A DNA stretch of 64,000 bases from Candidatus Omnitrophota bacterium. Lineage in GTDB: Bacteria > Hinthialibacterota > Hinthialibacteria > Hinthialibacterales > Hinthialibacteraceae. Shown one piece after another: positions 8,168-16,348 of the stretch (position 1 is its first letter; every line of letters begins with the position of its first letter). The DNA lies in contig JABLXU010000002.1 in NCBI GenBank assembly GCA_013177805.1, positions 1-64,000 of the forward strand, written 5' to 3'. Under the pieces are notes generated by a model. It worked only from the letters and a program-made list of their open reading frames with translations. It was not told the origin of the DNA and did not search any database. The position numbers were made by a program, and so were the translations under genes.

Positions 8168-8199
8168 ATTCAAATTTCTGCATCATAATGTGATTTTTA

Positions 8200-8227
8200 T
8201 TGATAATTTTATTTCCCTTGATAAAAT
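8200..8227 (+). promoter_or_regulatory. Putative sigma-70-type promoter of the 38-residue membrane protein
   Basis: TTGATA (8200-8205) and TAAAAT (8222-8227) are spaced by 16 bases in a strongly AT-rich stretch. Transcription would begin near 8234, leaving about 25 bases before the ATG at 8259. GAGGA at 8245-8249 can serve as ribosome-binding site. Confidence 0.55.
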
Positions 8228-8258
8228 TGTAATACAAAATGGATGAGGATTTCCTATC

Positions 8259-8375
8259 ATGCAAGTATCCGATCTGGATGTTTTGCATTTGCCGAGCGAC
8301 ACGCTGACCATTGTGCTGTTAATCGGGGTGGCTTTTTTTCTGTTTCTCGATTTGTTCCGGCGGAAAATGTTATAG
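8259..8375 (+). CDS. Probable 38-residue single-pass membrane miniprotein
   Basis: The frame from the ATG at 8259 encodes MQVSDLDVLHLPSDTLTIVL, then LIGVAFFLFLDLFRRKML and a stop (TAG 8373-8375). An acidic N-terminus precedes one hydrophobic helix (about residues 15-32), which is followed by a basic end (FRRKML). This is an ideal Nin-Cout single-span topology by charge order reversed (acidic side out, basic side in). GAGGA sits 9 bases before the ATG and a promoter-like pair (TTGATA, 16 bases, TAAAAT) lies upstream. The gene is flanked by non-coding DNA. Similar tiny membrane proteins regulate membrane enzymes or act as toxins; nothing here identifies a role. No other frame in this gap has comparable support. 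Confidence 0.55.
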   Translation: MQVSDLDVLHLPSDTLTIVLLIGVAFFLFLDLFRRKML

Positions 8376-8499
8376 AACGGATCGGAAAATTCTCTACTCC
8401 CCGGCCGAATGGAACTGGTTTCTCGCCGGCGTAGAAAGGCTGAATTCCGCCCGTTCAGGACGTCCCTCACCCTACCCTTCTTCCCACGAATATTAGTCC

Positions 8500-9732
8500 T
8501 TACTCTCCGGCGGGATTGACTTCGACCTTAGCCAAAATCCATTGGCCGTCTTGATAGTGGAGGAGGGAGATAATTTCCGCAATGGAATCGTAATTCGCCA
8601 CGCCCTTCAACACCTGGATGACCCGCAAATCAAAAATATTGTCGCCATCCGGATCCACCGGCGTGATCAGGCTATATCCGCCCAGCCAGAGCAATTCCCG
8701 GGGTTCCAAGAGTTTGCCATTACGATATACCTTGATCTCTTCATAGGTGGAGCGGCGGTTTTGCAGGTCGATCGTATGGGTCTGATTGGTTTCCTGGATT
8801 GTGAATTCCGCCTTGTAGCCGTCCAAAAATTTGCCTTTCACGCTGATCCAGGGTTTCATTGCTGTGCTGAACAGGAGTACCGTTTTCCCGTCCGCGAAGG
8901 TGTAAATATGATAGTAGCTCAATCCGCCGCTGCCGCCGGTCGCCGCCGCAAGGAAGACATCCACGATTCCATCGCCGTTGAAGTCGTGGAATTGCATTTG
9001 CGGGTCATAGCCGCCATCGGTTTCTTCGGGCAGGCGTTGGCAGATTCCTTTTCCGGATTGGGGGTCTTCGATCACTAGAAAAATATGTCTCAGGAACAGG
9101 GCGGTGTCTTCAAACCGTTCCGCGAGCAGCAGAACCTGTTCGTTCTTTCCATCGCCGGTTACGTCCGCCGCAGCTTTTTGCATGAGGTACGTTTTCCCGG
9201 GCAAGGAATAATTCTCCGCGCCGGAAAACCAAGCCGGGAGGATGTACATTTCCATATATTCACCAAAATCCTGCAGTTCATACCGGACTCCTTTCTGGAG
9301 CCAACGCGCGAAATATTTCGCGGGGGCGGAGGGATCGCTTTTCCCCTGTTCCGCCTCACCAAGAAAACCTGAGATTTGCTCAATTAATTCCTGGCGGGTG
9401 ACTCCGGCGGGAAAATTCAGCGTAATTTGCTGGACGGTTTTCGGGTCGGTGGTTGAGCCCAAATAATGCGCTTTCACCGGTTGATCCAAGCCGAACCAAG
9501 TCTCGGTATAATCCACGCGCGAGAGGATTTTTTCTTGCGTGTTTTCCTCAAACACGACGGTTCCCTCCCCTTTCCGCTGCACCAGATCACCTAACGGCAA
9601 TCCCAGGACAGACCAGGGATGCAGAGGGGCGATTAGCCGCGCTTGATTTTGCCCAACGGTGGAGGCCGATTCGAAGGTCACCGGTCCCCATGAAATCCAT
9701 ATTAGCAGGATGATTACCCCAAACCGCCGCAT
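8500..9732 (-). CDS. Secreted FG-GAP/VCBS-like protein of unknown function
   Basis: 410 residues from the ATG at 9732. This start is preferred to an in-frame ATG at 9753 because GGGAGG (complement of 9741-9746) lies 8 bases upstream. MRRFGVIILLIWISWGPV begins a signal peptide. The middle has two calcium-binding-like Asp-rich loops of the FG-GAP/VCBS kind: AAADVTGDGKNEQVLLLAER (about residue 190) and FHDFNGDGIVDVFLAAATGG (about 250). A third occurs near the end (PVDPDGDNIFDLRVIQVLKG). The rest is beta-rich. The domain order resembles secreted VCBS-type proteins of Firmicutes and candidate phyla. It stands alone between two repeat-bearing gaps. The function is unknown. Confidence 0.75.
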   Translation of the reverse strand: MRRFGVIILLIWISWGPVTFESASTVGQNQARLIAPLHPWSVLGLPLGDLVQRKGEGTVVFEENTQEKILSRVDYTETWFGLDQPVKAHYLGSTTDPKTVQQITLNFPAGVTRQELIEQISGFLGEAEQGKSDPSAPAKYFARWLQKGVRYELQDFGEYMEMYILPAWFSGAENYSLPGKTYLMQKAAADVTGDGKNEQVLLLAERFEDTALFLRHIFLVIEDPQSGKGICQRLPEETDGGYDPQMQFHDFNGDGIVDVFLAAATGGSGGLSYYHIYTFADGKTVLLFSTAMKPWISVKGKFLDGYKAEFTIQETNQTHTIDLQNRRSTYEEIKVYRNGKLLEPRELLWLGGYSLITPVDPDGDNIFDLRVIQVLKGVANYDSIAEIISLLHYQDGQWILAKVEVNPAGE

Positions 9733-9870
9733 CGTGGATTCCTCCCGGTTCATATTGATATATGGAAATCCAAAAGTATTAAACGAATTTTAAGATGTAT
9801 AAGTTACTCCCAGACAAACAAATTTTGGTACTGTGAGAGTAGACATCCAGGTCCACCTTTTACCAAATTA

Positions 9871-9905
9871 CCCTCACCCTGACCTTCTCCCCCAGGGGGA
9901 GAGGG
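9871..9905 (+). repeat. CCCTCACCCT-type dispersed palindromic repeat, copy 2
   Basis: CCCTCACCCTGACCTTCTCC is followed by CCCAGGGGGAGAGGG. Same family and orientation as the copy at 3890. The rest of the 290-base gap (9733-10025) shows nothing else. Confidence 0.75.
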
Positions 9906-10025
9906 AATTCAATACTCTGATTTTATCCCTTCCAGAGATAATGCCTTGAGTTATACGCATGCCGCACCGTTGGCGTTCCAACATAGGATGGCCCTCCGGT
10001 AAATAGGGACCACACCGATCTGCTG

Positions 10026-10979
10026 TCACTTGTGCCATCCCCAATCCGGCACGGGGGTGGTGGGATCGGGGATCAGGTCGGACGTTTCCGCCTTGGTATA
10101 TTTCACCACTTCGATCGTCCGCAAGGGATTTAGATTCGAGTCCAGGGTGTACGCGGTTACCGTGAAAGGAAACTCCTCGGTGATTACCGCGATCCCGTAG
10201 GCCTCTCCCAACGGTTCATCGAAGAGTACCCAGAATTTCTCATCCCAATTGTGATGGCCGGCGGAGTATATCAGCCGCCAGTAACTCGATTGGCGGATCG
10301 GGCCTTCGTCGATCCCGCCTTCCGCGTACACCAGTTTGGCGGGTCCCGAACCGGCCATGGGGACCTGGTAGCGCTGATACAACTTGAGAAATTGCTCCCC
10401 CTCAAGTTGCACATCGATCCGCCACAAGGGAAGCGATTCGTATTTCACGCTTCCGAAGCGGAGGTTCCGGGTCTCGGTTCCGGTTTGGACCAATCCTTCC
10501 AAAACCCAGCTAGAGTCGAGGTAATCGTCATCGAGCACAAACAAATCCCGTTGCAGGGCGCCATTGTCCTGGATAACCAGGTAGAGTTCGAACTTCAGCG
10601 TGATGGTTTGATCCAGTGCCTTGAAAGGCTGTTCGAATTTGAGAATCCGGGCGTTGGGATCCCATGGCGTGGTATCCACGAAGAATTCTCCGGGGCTTTG
10701 CGGTTCCGCCAGGGTCCGTTGGGGACCGAATTCGAAGCGTTCGATCAGGTGGGACGACACGTGTTCTCCCGTGACGATGGGGATGATGTGATCGCCGCTC
10801 TCAAACTGCACCATCGAGAGGAGTTCATACTCGTCCCGCAGTGTCCGGAATTCTTGGAACACGCCCACCGCTTGTTGATTTTCCGGGATCCGGAGGGTAA
10901 CACTCAACTCGGAAGCCGGCGCGGCTGCCGCAATACTGGTAAACCACAAGCTGAAAATGATTATTCGATGCCTATTCAT
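10026..10979 (-). CDS. Secreted beta-rich protein of unknown function
   Basis: 317 residues from the ATG at 10979. AGGAGG lies 10 bases before this start, whereas the in-frame ATG at 11027 has none. MNRHRIIIFSLWFTSIAAAA is a signal peptide with a likely AxA cleavage (APA-SE). The mature protein has alternating hydrophobic and charged beta-strand patterns and many aromatic residues; no catalytic signature or membrane helix is seen. The C-terminus is Pro/Trp-rich (TTPVPDWGWHK). It belongs to no family I recognise. The gene is monocistronic by spacing and lies among other secreted-protein genes, so an envelope or extracellular role is likely. Confidence 0.7.
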   Translation of the reverse strand: MNRHRIIIFSLWFTSIAAAAPASELSVTLRIPENQQAVGVFQEFRTLRDEYELLSMVQFESGDHIIPIVTGEHVSSHLIERFEFGPQRTLAEPQSPGEFFVDTTPWDPNARILKFEQPFKALDQTITLKFELYLVIQDNGALQRDLFVLDDDYLDSSWVLEGLVQTGTETRNLRFGSVKYESLPLWRIDVQLEGEQFLKLYQRYQVPMAGSGPAKLVYAEGGIDEGPIRQSSYWRLIYSAGHHNWDEKFWVLFDEPLGEAYGIAVITEEFPFTVTAYTLDSNLNPLRTIEVVKYTKAETSDLIPDPTTPVPDWGWHK

Positions 10980-11345
10980 GCAATCCTGACCTCCTGAAAT
11001 AGTGGTTCGTTTCATAATATCTTTCACGCGAAACTATGTTTCATTTTTTACCGTCGTATCCTCGATTGAAAAAGCAGAATTTTTTCGACTTTTCAGGACG
11101 GCCCTCATCCTTTCACTCTCCTCGAGGGAGAGGGACCCGGAAGGAAAGTTTATTTTTCCTCGGAATGCGCCACGGATAACACGGAGGGGATACACGGATT
11201 GCGCGGAGAAAAGACAAAACCCCGGGTTGTTTCACCCCGTACAACCCAGAATTGAGTAGTGCCCAGGCGGTTTTCTTACCGGTTCGCGTGTTTGGGATCA
11301 GGTTGGTTTAGCGGCGTGGGCCGCGGCCCATCCCGGCGGTGGCGG
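10980..11345. other. Gene-free stretch with one dispersed repeat
   Basis: It holds a CCCTCATCCT-type palindrome (11102-11134) and a short internally repetitive piece with three ACGGA/ACGGAT units (11171-11200). No promoter or RNA gene was recognised. Confidence 0.55.
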
Positions 11346-12422
11346 TTATGTACCCGGTTTGGTGAAAACGATTTCCCAGCGGGATTCGCCCGCCATGAAA
11401 AACCGGGCGGTTTGACCGGCCTGTTTGTCGGTCTCTTTTTGACGCGTATCGATGCCTATCACCTGCGGGTACCATTTTCCCCCGTCCATTATTTTGCGGG
11501 GCGGACTCCAGCCTTCCGGATCGGACAAATCGGGATTGAAGGTAATATAAATGCCTTCTTGCGACCATTTCCAATCCTTGGCCCGGTTCAGCAAAATCAC
11601 ATACTGCTCCAGGAAGGTATTCCAGTGAATCGACGGCCCCCAGAAAGCATCCGCGTCCTTCCGGTGCCAGTCGGTGAAGGCGTGGAAAATAGGGGTGACA
11701 TGCCCTCCAAGGCCCGGTTCGTTCCATGCTCCCTTGTGCCATTTCCAGACTTTACCCACTGGATTGTCCCGATCCGCGTACCGCATGCGGGCCACCGCGA
11801 CGCCTTGTTCCGCGATATCTTTGTTGTACGTACTGATGAAGAAGTACACAAAAAGCCCATCCCTGTCCGGCAGCACCGAAAAGTCGCCGTTGCCGCCTGT
11901 GAAGTAGAAATTCTCTGTTTCCCGGTTTTGCGAATCGGCCGGCGCCTGCAGGATAATTCCCAGATCTTCCCAAGTCATGCCGTTGTCCAGGGATCGCAGC
12001 GCGCCGATGCGGGGAGCGGTCAAGCGGGCTTGGTTCTCTTTATTCTGCGGATACCCGGCGGTGGGTTCGTTGTGATACCAGCCGTACAGCGTTCCGTTGT
12101 TATCCCGGTGCGTGGCCTCGATCCACCGTCCGCCATCCATCGTGTTGTTGTAGTGCGCCGGTGTGGCTTTTCCCAGGCCAAACAGGTCCGGGCCGGAAGA
12201 GCGCGAGGGATGGCCGGCCGAATTGAACAGATAAAACGTTTCATCATCCCAATGGGCGGGGCTGTTGCAATCCGTGGGCGCGGGAAATTGCACCGGGAAC
12301 GTGTCGCGCAGTTCCACTCCGATTTCCTCCGCCCGTGGTTCCTCCGCCGTGCAAATTCCCACGGCCGCCAGGCCCATCCAACCGGCCAGGAAGGCGAATC
12401 GCAATAATTTTATTCCGTCCAT
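11346..12422 (-). CDS. Secreted five-bladed beta-propeller glycoside hydrolase-like protein
   Basis: 358 residues. MDGIKLLRFAFLAGWMGLAA begins a signal peptide ending near CTAEE. The mature part starts with DCNSPAHWDDETFYLFNSAG, the usual first blade of GH43/GH32/GH117-type propellers (an early acidic residue near a Trp). Later blades carry ALRSLDNGMTWEDLGIIL (an Asp-box-like S-x-D-x-G-x-x-W as in sialidases), FSVLPDRDGLFVYFFISTYN, and DAFWGPSIHWNTFLEQYVIL, a blade motif common in GH43 relatives. I infer hydrolysis or binding of an extracellular carbohydrate; the substrate is not deducible. The gene is alone on this strand, with repeat-bearing gaps on both sides. Confidence 0.7.
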   Translation of the reverse strand: MDGIKLLRFAFLAGWMGLAAVGICTAEEPRAEEIGVELRDTFPVQFPAPTDCNSPAHWDDETFYLFNSAGHPSRSSGPDLFGLGKATPAHYNNTMDGGRWIEATHRDNNGTLYGWYHNEPTAGYPQNKENQARLTAPRIGALRSLDNGMTWEDLGIILQAPADSQNRETENFYFTGGNGDFSVLPDRDGLFVYFFISTYNKDIAEQGVAVARMRYADRDNPVGKVWKWHKGAWNEPGLGGHVTPIFHAFTDWHRKDADAFWGPSIHWNTFLEQYVILLNRAKDWKWSQEGIYITFNPDLSDPEGWSPPRKIMDGGKWYPQVIGIDTRQKETDKQAGQTARFFMAGESRWEIVFTKPGT

Positions 12423-12830
12423 CCTCGATCCTTTCTTGGTTCATTGATGTGATTCGATAGAATATATAATCCCATCATCCCTGATTTGGATTCAATAGGA
12501 AAGTGATTGCCAAGATTCTTAAATGTGGATCATCCGGGAAGTGCTACCGAATGACGAGCGGATACCAAGGTCCGTTCCTGTTTAAAATCCTCACCGTGGC
12601 CCTTTCCAAGAGGCAGAGGGGATGTTTAAGGGCCGCCTCTCCGAGGGCGAGGGAATCGTTTCGCGATTCCATTAGCCGTCCTGCCACGAAGCAAGCAGAG
12701 AAAAAGTTCTGCATGCGGATCAGTAGTTCCATGGATTCTTTTGCCCAATCATGAAGTTGGATATCCACTTGTCTGAGGAATCAGAAAAGGGGATGGTATT
12801 CCAGAGTATCGATCCATTATCCGGGAGACC
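12423..12830. other. Gene-free stretch with a degenerate palindromic repeat
   Basis: Two overlapping degenerate copies of the CCCTCACC palindrome family occupy 12589-12653 (CCTCACCGTGGCCCTTTCC ... AGAGGGGA, then CCTCTCCGAGGGCGAGGGA). A 74-codon minus-strand frame here was judged non-coding. No promoter was recognised. Confidence 0.5.
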
Positions 12831-15077
12831 ATGGATTCCATGAACACGAAACGCAATGCCTTAATGATCATCGTCCTGCTGGGCGCGGTGGGTACTTTCG
12901 CGGCGGGACCGAGGCCGGTCCTGCCGGATGATCCCTTCCCGCAGGAATACCACGAGGCGTACCCCATCCAGCCAGGCGGGCCGGGGGATGACGTGCGGGC
13001 CATCGCCGTGGATAAAACCAATCGTGTCTGGGCCGCCACCCAGGGAGGTGTGTATGGATTGAGCCAGAAGGCCTGGAAGCCGGTTGATGGATTCTCCCCC
13101 GGCCCGGCGTACGCGCTGTACGGGGATGAATCCGGGATCGTCTGGGCGGGCGCGTGGGATGGCTTGTACCGGATCGAAAACGGCCGGGCTGTCCATGTTC
13201 CCGAAGTGACGGACACGGTATCCGCCGTTCATGGCAAGGATGGTATCCTTATCGCGCTCGGTCCGGACGGCGCCTGGGAATGTGTGGACGCGCGATGGCA
13301 AGGCATTCCGCGGCGATGGTCCGGCAATATCCGGGATGTGCTGGTGGAGAACCGAGCCACGTTCTGGATCGCCACCGGTATGGGCCTCTACCGCCAGGAT
13401 CCAACCGGTCTGCGTCTTTATTGCCGGGATGAGGAACTCTATTCCAGCGAGGTGAACGCCCTGGCTTTCGACTCAAGCGGCCGCTTGTGGGTGGGCGAAC
13501 TGGGCGGCATTGACATCATTGAAAACGGCGTCCGGATCGATACCCTCACTGCTGAAGACGGCCTGCCCTATTACGACGTCCGCGCCTTGGCGTACGCGCC
13601 CGGCGGCCGGATGTGGATCGGGACGGGTTTGGGCGCGGCCCGCTACCAGGACGGGAACTGGTCTTTGCGCCACAGCCGCCGCTGGCTGCTGAGCGACGAG
13701 GTCCGGGACATCACGTTCGACTCGGAGGGTACGGCCTGGATCACCACCGCCGCTGGGGTCAGCGCCATCAAAAACCAGAAAATGACCCTGCAAGACAAGG
13801 CGGAACATTATCTGGACATCTGCCTGAAACGCCATGTCCGCGAACCGGGCTTCGTGGAGAAATGCTTTTTCCCCAATCCGGCCGACCAAAGCGTCTTCGT
13901 TCCCCGCGACGATGACAACGACGGGAGCTATACCAGTTTCTACCTGGTGATGGAATGTTTCCGTTACGCCGTGACGAATGATCCTCAAGCCAAGGCCAAC
14001 GCCGACCAGGCCTTCGCCGCCCTGGAACTTCTGCAGACGATCACCGGCACTGCGGGATTCGTGGCGCGCACCATCATTCCCGCCGATTGGACTGAAATGG
14101 CCGATCCCAACCAGACCTACACGCCCCAGGAACGCGTCGAATCCCGCGTGCGCAATCCCCGATTCAAGCCGGTCGAGCAACGCTGGCGGCTCTCGTCCGA
14201 TAAACAATGGCTGTGGAAGGGCGACACCAGCTCGGATGAAATCACCGGCCATATGTTCGGGTATCTCTTTTACTACGACCTCGCCGCCGATGACGCCCAC
14301 AAGGCGCGGGTCCGGAACCTGGTGTCCCGGATCATGGATTACATCATCGAAGGCGGTTACGTCCTGCGGGACATCGACGGGCAGCCCACCCGCTGGGGAG
14401 TCTGGTCGCCCGAAAAGTTGAACCACGACCCCGACTGGCGGGTGGAAGCGCCCATCAACTCGTTCGAGATCCTCTCCTATCTCAAGGCCGCGTATCACAT
14501 CACCGGGAATACCAGGTATCAAGGAGAGTACATGAACCTGATCGAAAAACACGGCTACGCGGACAACGTCCGCCGCCCCAAGAATTACGAACGCGCCCAG
14601 CGGACGCATATCGACGACGAACTGCTGATGTTCGCCGCGCCCGCCCTGTTGCTGTACGAAGACGATCCGCGGTTGCTCTCCATCTACAAAGAAGCGTTCA
14701 CCTGGGCGTACCGCACCGTGGAGAATGACCAGAATCCGTTCTTCAACTTCATGTATGGATTCTTGGGTGGAGAGAATTTTCACCTGGAGGAGAGCATCCA
14801 GTTCTTACGCGATCAACCCCTGGACTTGGTCCAATGGCGCGTCGACAACTCCACGCGGGAGGATGTGCGGCTCATCCGTTTTCCTATGCTCGAACCATTG
14901 CAGTTGGACAGGATGCTTCCCCCTAGCGAGCGGGGGATCATGCGTTGGGATAAAAATCCCTGGGAAGCAGTTTCCGGCGATTTCAGCGACGAGCAGGGCC
15001 GCCTTGAAAGCAGCGGAGTGTTCTGGCTCATGCCTTATTGGATGGGGCGGTATCTGGGTTATATCAGCGCGCCGTAA
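12831..15077 (+). CDS. Secreted fusion of a two-component-regulator-type propeller and a helical (alpha/alpha) domain
   Basis: 748 residues. The N-terminal signal peptide contains ALMIIVLLGAVGTFAAG. Residues about 50-315 hold six or seven blades of the 'regulator propeller' kind, each with a unit like VRAIAVDKTNRVWAATQGGV, VNALAFDSSGRLWVGELGGI or VRDITFDSEGTAWITTAAGV. In known proteins this propeller is the periplasmic sensor of hybrid two-component kinases, but here no membrane helix, kinase or response-regulator part follows. Instead residues about 325-745 form a helix-rich domain (SSDEITGHMFGYLFYYDLAA, EAPINSFEILSYLKAAYHIT) resembling secreted (alpha/alpha)6 proteins. I infer extracellular glycan recognition or cleavage. 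An ATG at 12840 is an alternative start; GGGAG lies 3 and 12 bases from the two ATGs, so the choice is open. Confidence 0.75.
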   Translation: MDSMNTKRNALMIIVLLGAVGTFAAGPRPVLPDDPFPQEYHEAYPIQPGGPGDDVRAIAVDKTNRVWAATQGGVYGLSQKAWKPVDGFSPGPAYALYGDESGIVWAGAWDGLYRIENGRAVHVPEVTDTVSAVHGKDGILIALGPDGAWECVDARWQGIPRRWSGNIRDVLVENRATFWIATGMGLYRQDPTGLRLYCRDEELYSSEVNALAFDSSGRLWVGELGGIDIIENGVRIDTLTAEDGLPYYDVRALAYAPGGRMWIGTGLGAARYQDGNWSLRHSRRWLLSDEVRDITFDSEGTAWITTAAGVSAIKNQKMTLQDKAEHYLDICLKRHVREPGFVEKCFFPNPADQSVFVPRDDDNDGSYTSFYLVMECFRYAVTNDPQAKANADQAFAALELLQTITGTAGFVARTIIPADWTEMADPNQTYTPQERVESRVRNPRFKPVEQRWRLSSDKQWLWKGDTSSDEITGHMFGYLFYYDLAADDAHKARVRNLVSRIMDYIIEGGYVLRDIDGQPTRWGVWSPEKLNHDPDWRVEAPINSFEILSYLKAAYHITGNTRYQGEYMNLIEKHGYADNVRRPKNYERAQRTHIDDELLMFAAPALLLYEDDPRLLSIYKEAFTWAYRTVENDQNPFFNFMYGFLGGENFHLEESIQFLRDQPLDLVQWRVDNSTREDVRLIRFPMLEPLQLDRMLPPSERGIMRWDKNPWEAVSGDFSDEQGRLESSGVFWLMPYWMGRYLGYISAP

Positions 15078-15132
15078 GGGTAGAATAAAGATTCGTCCAG
15101 GGAGGGAAAAGATACGCCCAGGGATGAAACCG

Positions 15133-15318
15133 CAGCCCAGGGTCAAAACCTGATCCACGATGTCGCGCTTGTCGACCGCCACGGCGACGCCCAGGGTTTT
15201 TCGCAGCCCAGGATTGACCGCAGCCCAGGGTTAAAACCCTGGGCTGCTAAGGGCATCCAGTTGGTCGACCAATTCCTTGGGATTGAAACCGCAGCCCAGG
15301 ATTAAAATCCTGGGCTGC
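15133..15318. repeat. Array of GCAGCCCAGG palindromes
   Basis: Two perfect 28-base inverted repeats lie at 15220-15247 and 15291-15318. Each has arms beginning GCAGCCCAGG and ending CCTGGGCTGC around an AT-rich centre (GTTAAAAC and ATTAAAAT). Partial units lie at 15133-15153 and 15203-15215. CGCAGCCCAG and CCCAGGGTTTTT occur between them. Each complete unit can form a strong hairpin in DNA or RNA. Confidence 0.8.
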
Positions 15319-15398
15319 TGGACGGCGGCCCCTTGAAAGGGGCGCTGTGAAATGCATGAGGGAAATCAGAGAAGTGAATCAACGATGGCAGGTTGTAT

Positions 15399-15432
15399 CC
15401 TCACCCTAACCCTCTTCCAGAGGGAGAGGAGA
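15399..15432 (+). repeat. CCCTCACCCT-type dispersed palindromic repeat, copy 5
   Basis: CCTCACCCTAACCCTCTTCC is followed by AGAGGGAGAGGAGA. Same family and orientation as the copies at 3890 and 9871. Confidence 0.7.
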
Positions 15433-15531
15433 TTGTTATGGGCCCTTTTCCTGGATCTCTTTCCCAGTGGAAAAGGGAATGGAGAGGGGTAGTTCTCCTC
15501 GACCCTTTCGAAGAGACGCGAGCCGTTAGCC

Positions 15532-15562
15532 TGAAAAATAGTTTAGTATGAAAAATAGTTTA
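15532..15562 (+). repeat. 14-base direct duplication plus partial third unit
   Basis: TGAAAAATAGTTTA occurs at 15532-15545 and 15549-15562, separated by GTA. A related TGAAAAATAATA follows at 15591, inside the CGGATGAGCC repeat. Confidence 0.7.
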
Positions 15563-15631
15563 TGAAATGTAAGCCTTTTCCGGATGAGCCTGAAAAATAA
15601 TATATTTTGATATCGATCAAGGATTCACGCG

Positions 15632-16348
15632 ATGCGCTTTCATATCAAAATCTGCGGCATAACCCAATTGGGCGACCGGGCGTTGATTGCCAGCCATGGA
15701 GCGGATTACGGCGGCGTGCTGGTGGAAATCGATTCTCCCCGCGGGCTGCCATTGGCCATCGCCCGAGATCTCTTCGACGATCCCCCCTTGCCGATGGTGG
15801 CCGTCACGCTCGATCAGCCGGTCGAGCGCCTGGTCCAATTCGAGCGGGAATTGAAACCTGCGGCCTTGCAGCTTCACGGCTCCGAGCCGGCGGCCATCGT
15901 GCGCCGGTTGCGTAAGGCCGTCTCCTGCGAAATTTGGAAAGTCCTGCACTTGCCGGCCGCGGAGTGCGGGGGACAAGTAGACGTGAATGAAACCCTGAAC
16001 CGCATCAGGCAGTATAAACAGGCCGGTGTGGACCGGTTTTTGCTGGACGCCACCGTGATCCGGGAGGGGACACGCCAGATGGGGGGGACAGGGAGAACGG
16101 TAGATTGGGCGGCGGCCCGGAAAATCCGGGAACGCGCCGACTGCTCTCTCTTTCTGGCCGGGGGTATTCATCCAGGCAACGCAGCCGAAGCGGCGCGCCA
16201 GGTGATTCCGGATGGTCTGGACCTGTCCTCCGGCGTGGAATCGGTGCCGGGGATCAAGGATCCAGAAAAGGTTCTGCAATTGATCGCGCGGGTCCGGGAA
16301 GCCGAATCCGCCGGGTTGGGGGACCTTACGAGTAATCTCTTTTGCTGA
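15632..16348 (+). CDS. trpF: Phosphoribosylanthranilate isomerase
   Basis: 238 residues. Third step of the tryptophan pathway: isomerises N-(5-phosphoribosyl)anthranilate to the deoxyribulose form in the cytoplasm. TIM-barrel signatures are present in order: KICGIT with the catalytic Cys (about residues 5-10), a GADYGG strand, ALQLHG (about 75), FLLDATV with the catalytic Asp (about 135), GGTGRTVDW (about 150), LFLAGGIHPGN (about 175) and DLSSGVESVPGIKD, the phosphate-binding loop (about 195). The usual Asn of 'D-x-N-SGVE' is Ser here. No other trp gene is nearby, so this is an orphan copy. Its 3' end overlaps the convergent membrane gene by 23 bases. Confidence 0.95.
   Translation: MRFHIKICGITQLGDRALIASHGADYGGVLVEIDSPRGLPLAIARDLFDDPPLPMVAVTLDQPVERLVQFERELKPAALQLHGSEPAAIVRRLRKAVSCEIWKVLHLPAAECGGQVDVNETLNRIRQYKQAGVDRFLLDATVIREGTRQMGGTGRTVDWAAARKIRERADCSLFLAGGIHPGNAAEAARQVIPDGLDLSSGVESVPGIKDPEKVLQLIARVREAESAGLGDLTSNLFC

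Larger units (their letters stand above)
15078..15631. other. Repeat-dense intergenic region
   Basis: About 550 bases with no gene. From left to right it holds the GCAGCCCAGG palindrome array (15133-15318), a CCCTCACCCT-type palindrome (15399-15432) with a second degenerate one after it (15442-15488), a 14-base duplication (15532-15562) and the CGGATGAGCC repeat (15581-15600). Confidence 0.7.

Noticed and set aside
11259..12407. 382-codon plus-strand frame opposite the propeller hydrolase gene
   Set aside because: The minus-strand protein has a signal peptide and blade motifs; the plus-strand frame is Arg/Gly/Val-rich without any motif.
12544..12768. 74-codon minus-strand frame with a helical-looking start (MDIQLHDWAKESMELLIRMQ)
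   Set aside because: It runs through the CCCTCACC-type palindrome, has no ribosome-binding site and no neighbour; could be a decayed four-helix protein, but support is too weak.
13473..14783. 436-codon minus-strand frame within the propeller-helical fusion gene
   Set aside because: Antisense shadow; the plus-strand reading has regular repeats and a signal peptide.
15133..15318. CRISPR-like array
   Set aside because: Units are palindromes with unequal spacing (2-43 bases) and only two full copies; no cas genes are nearby.
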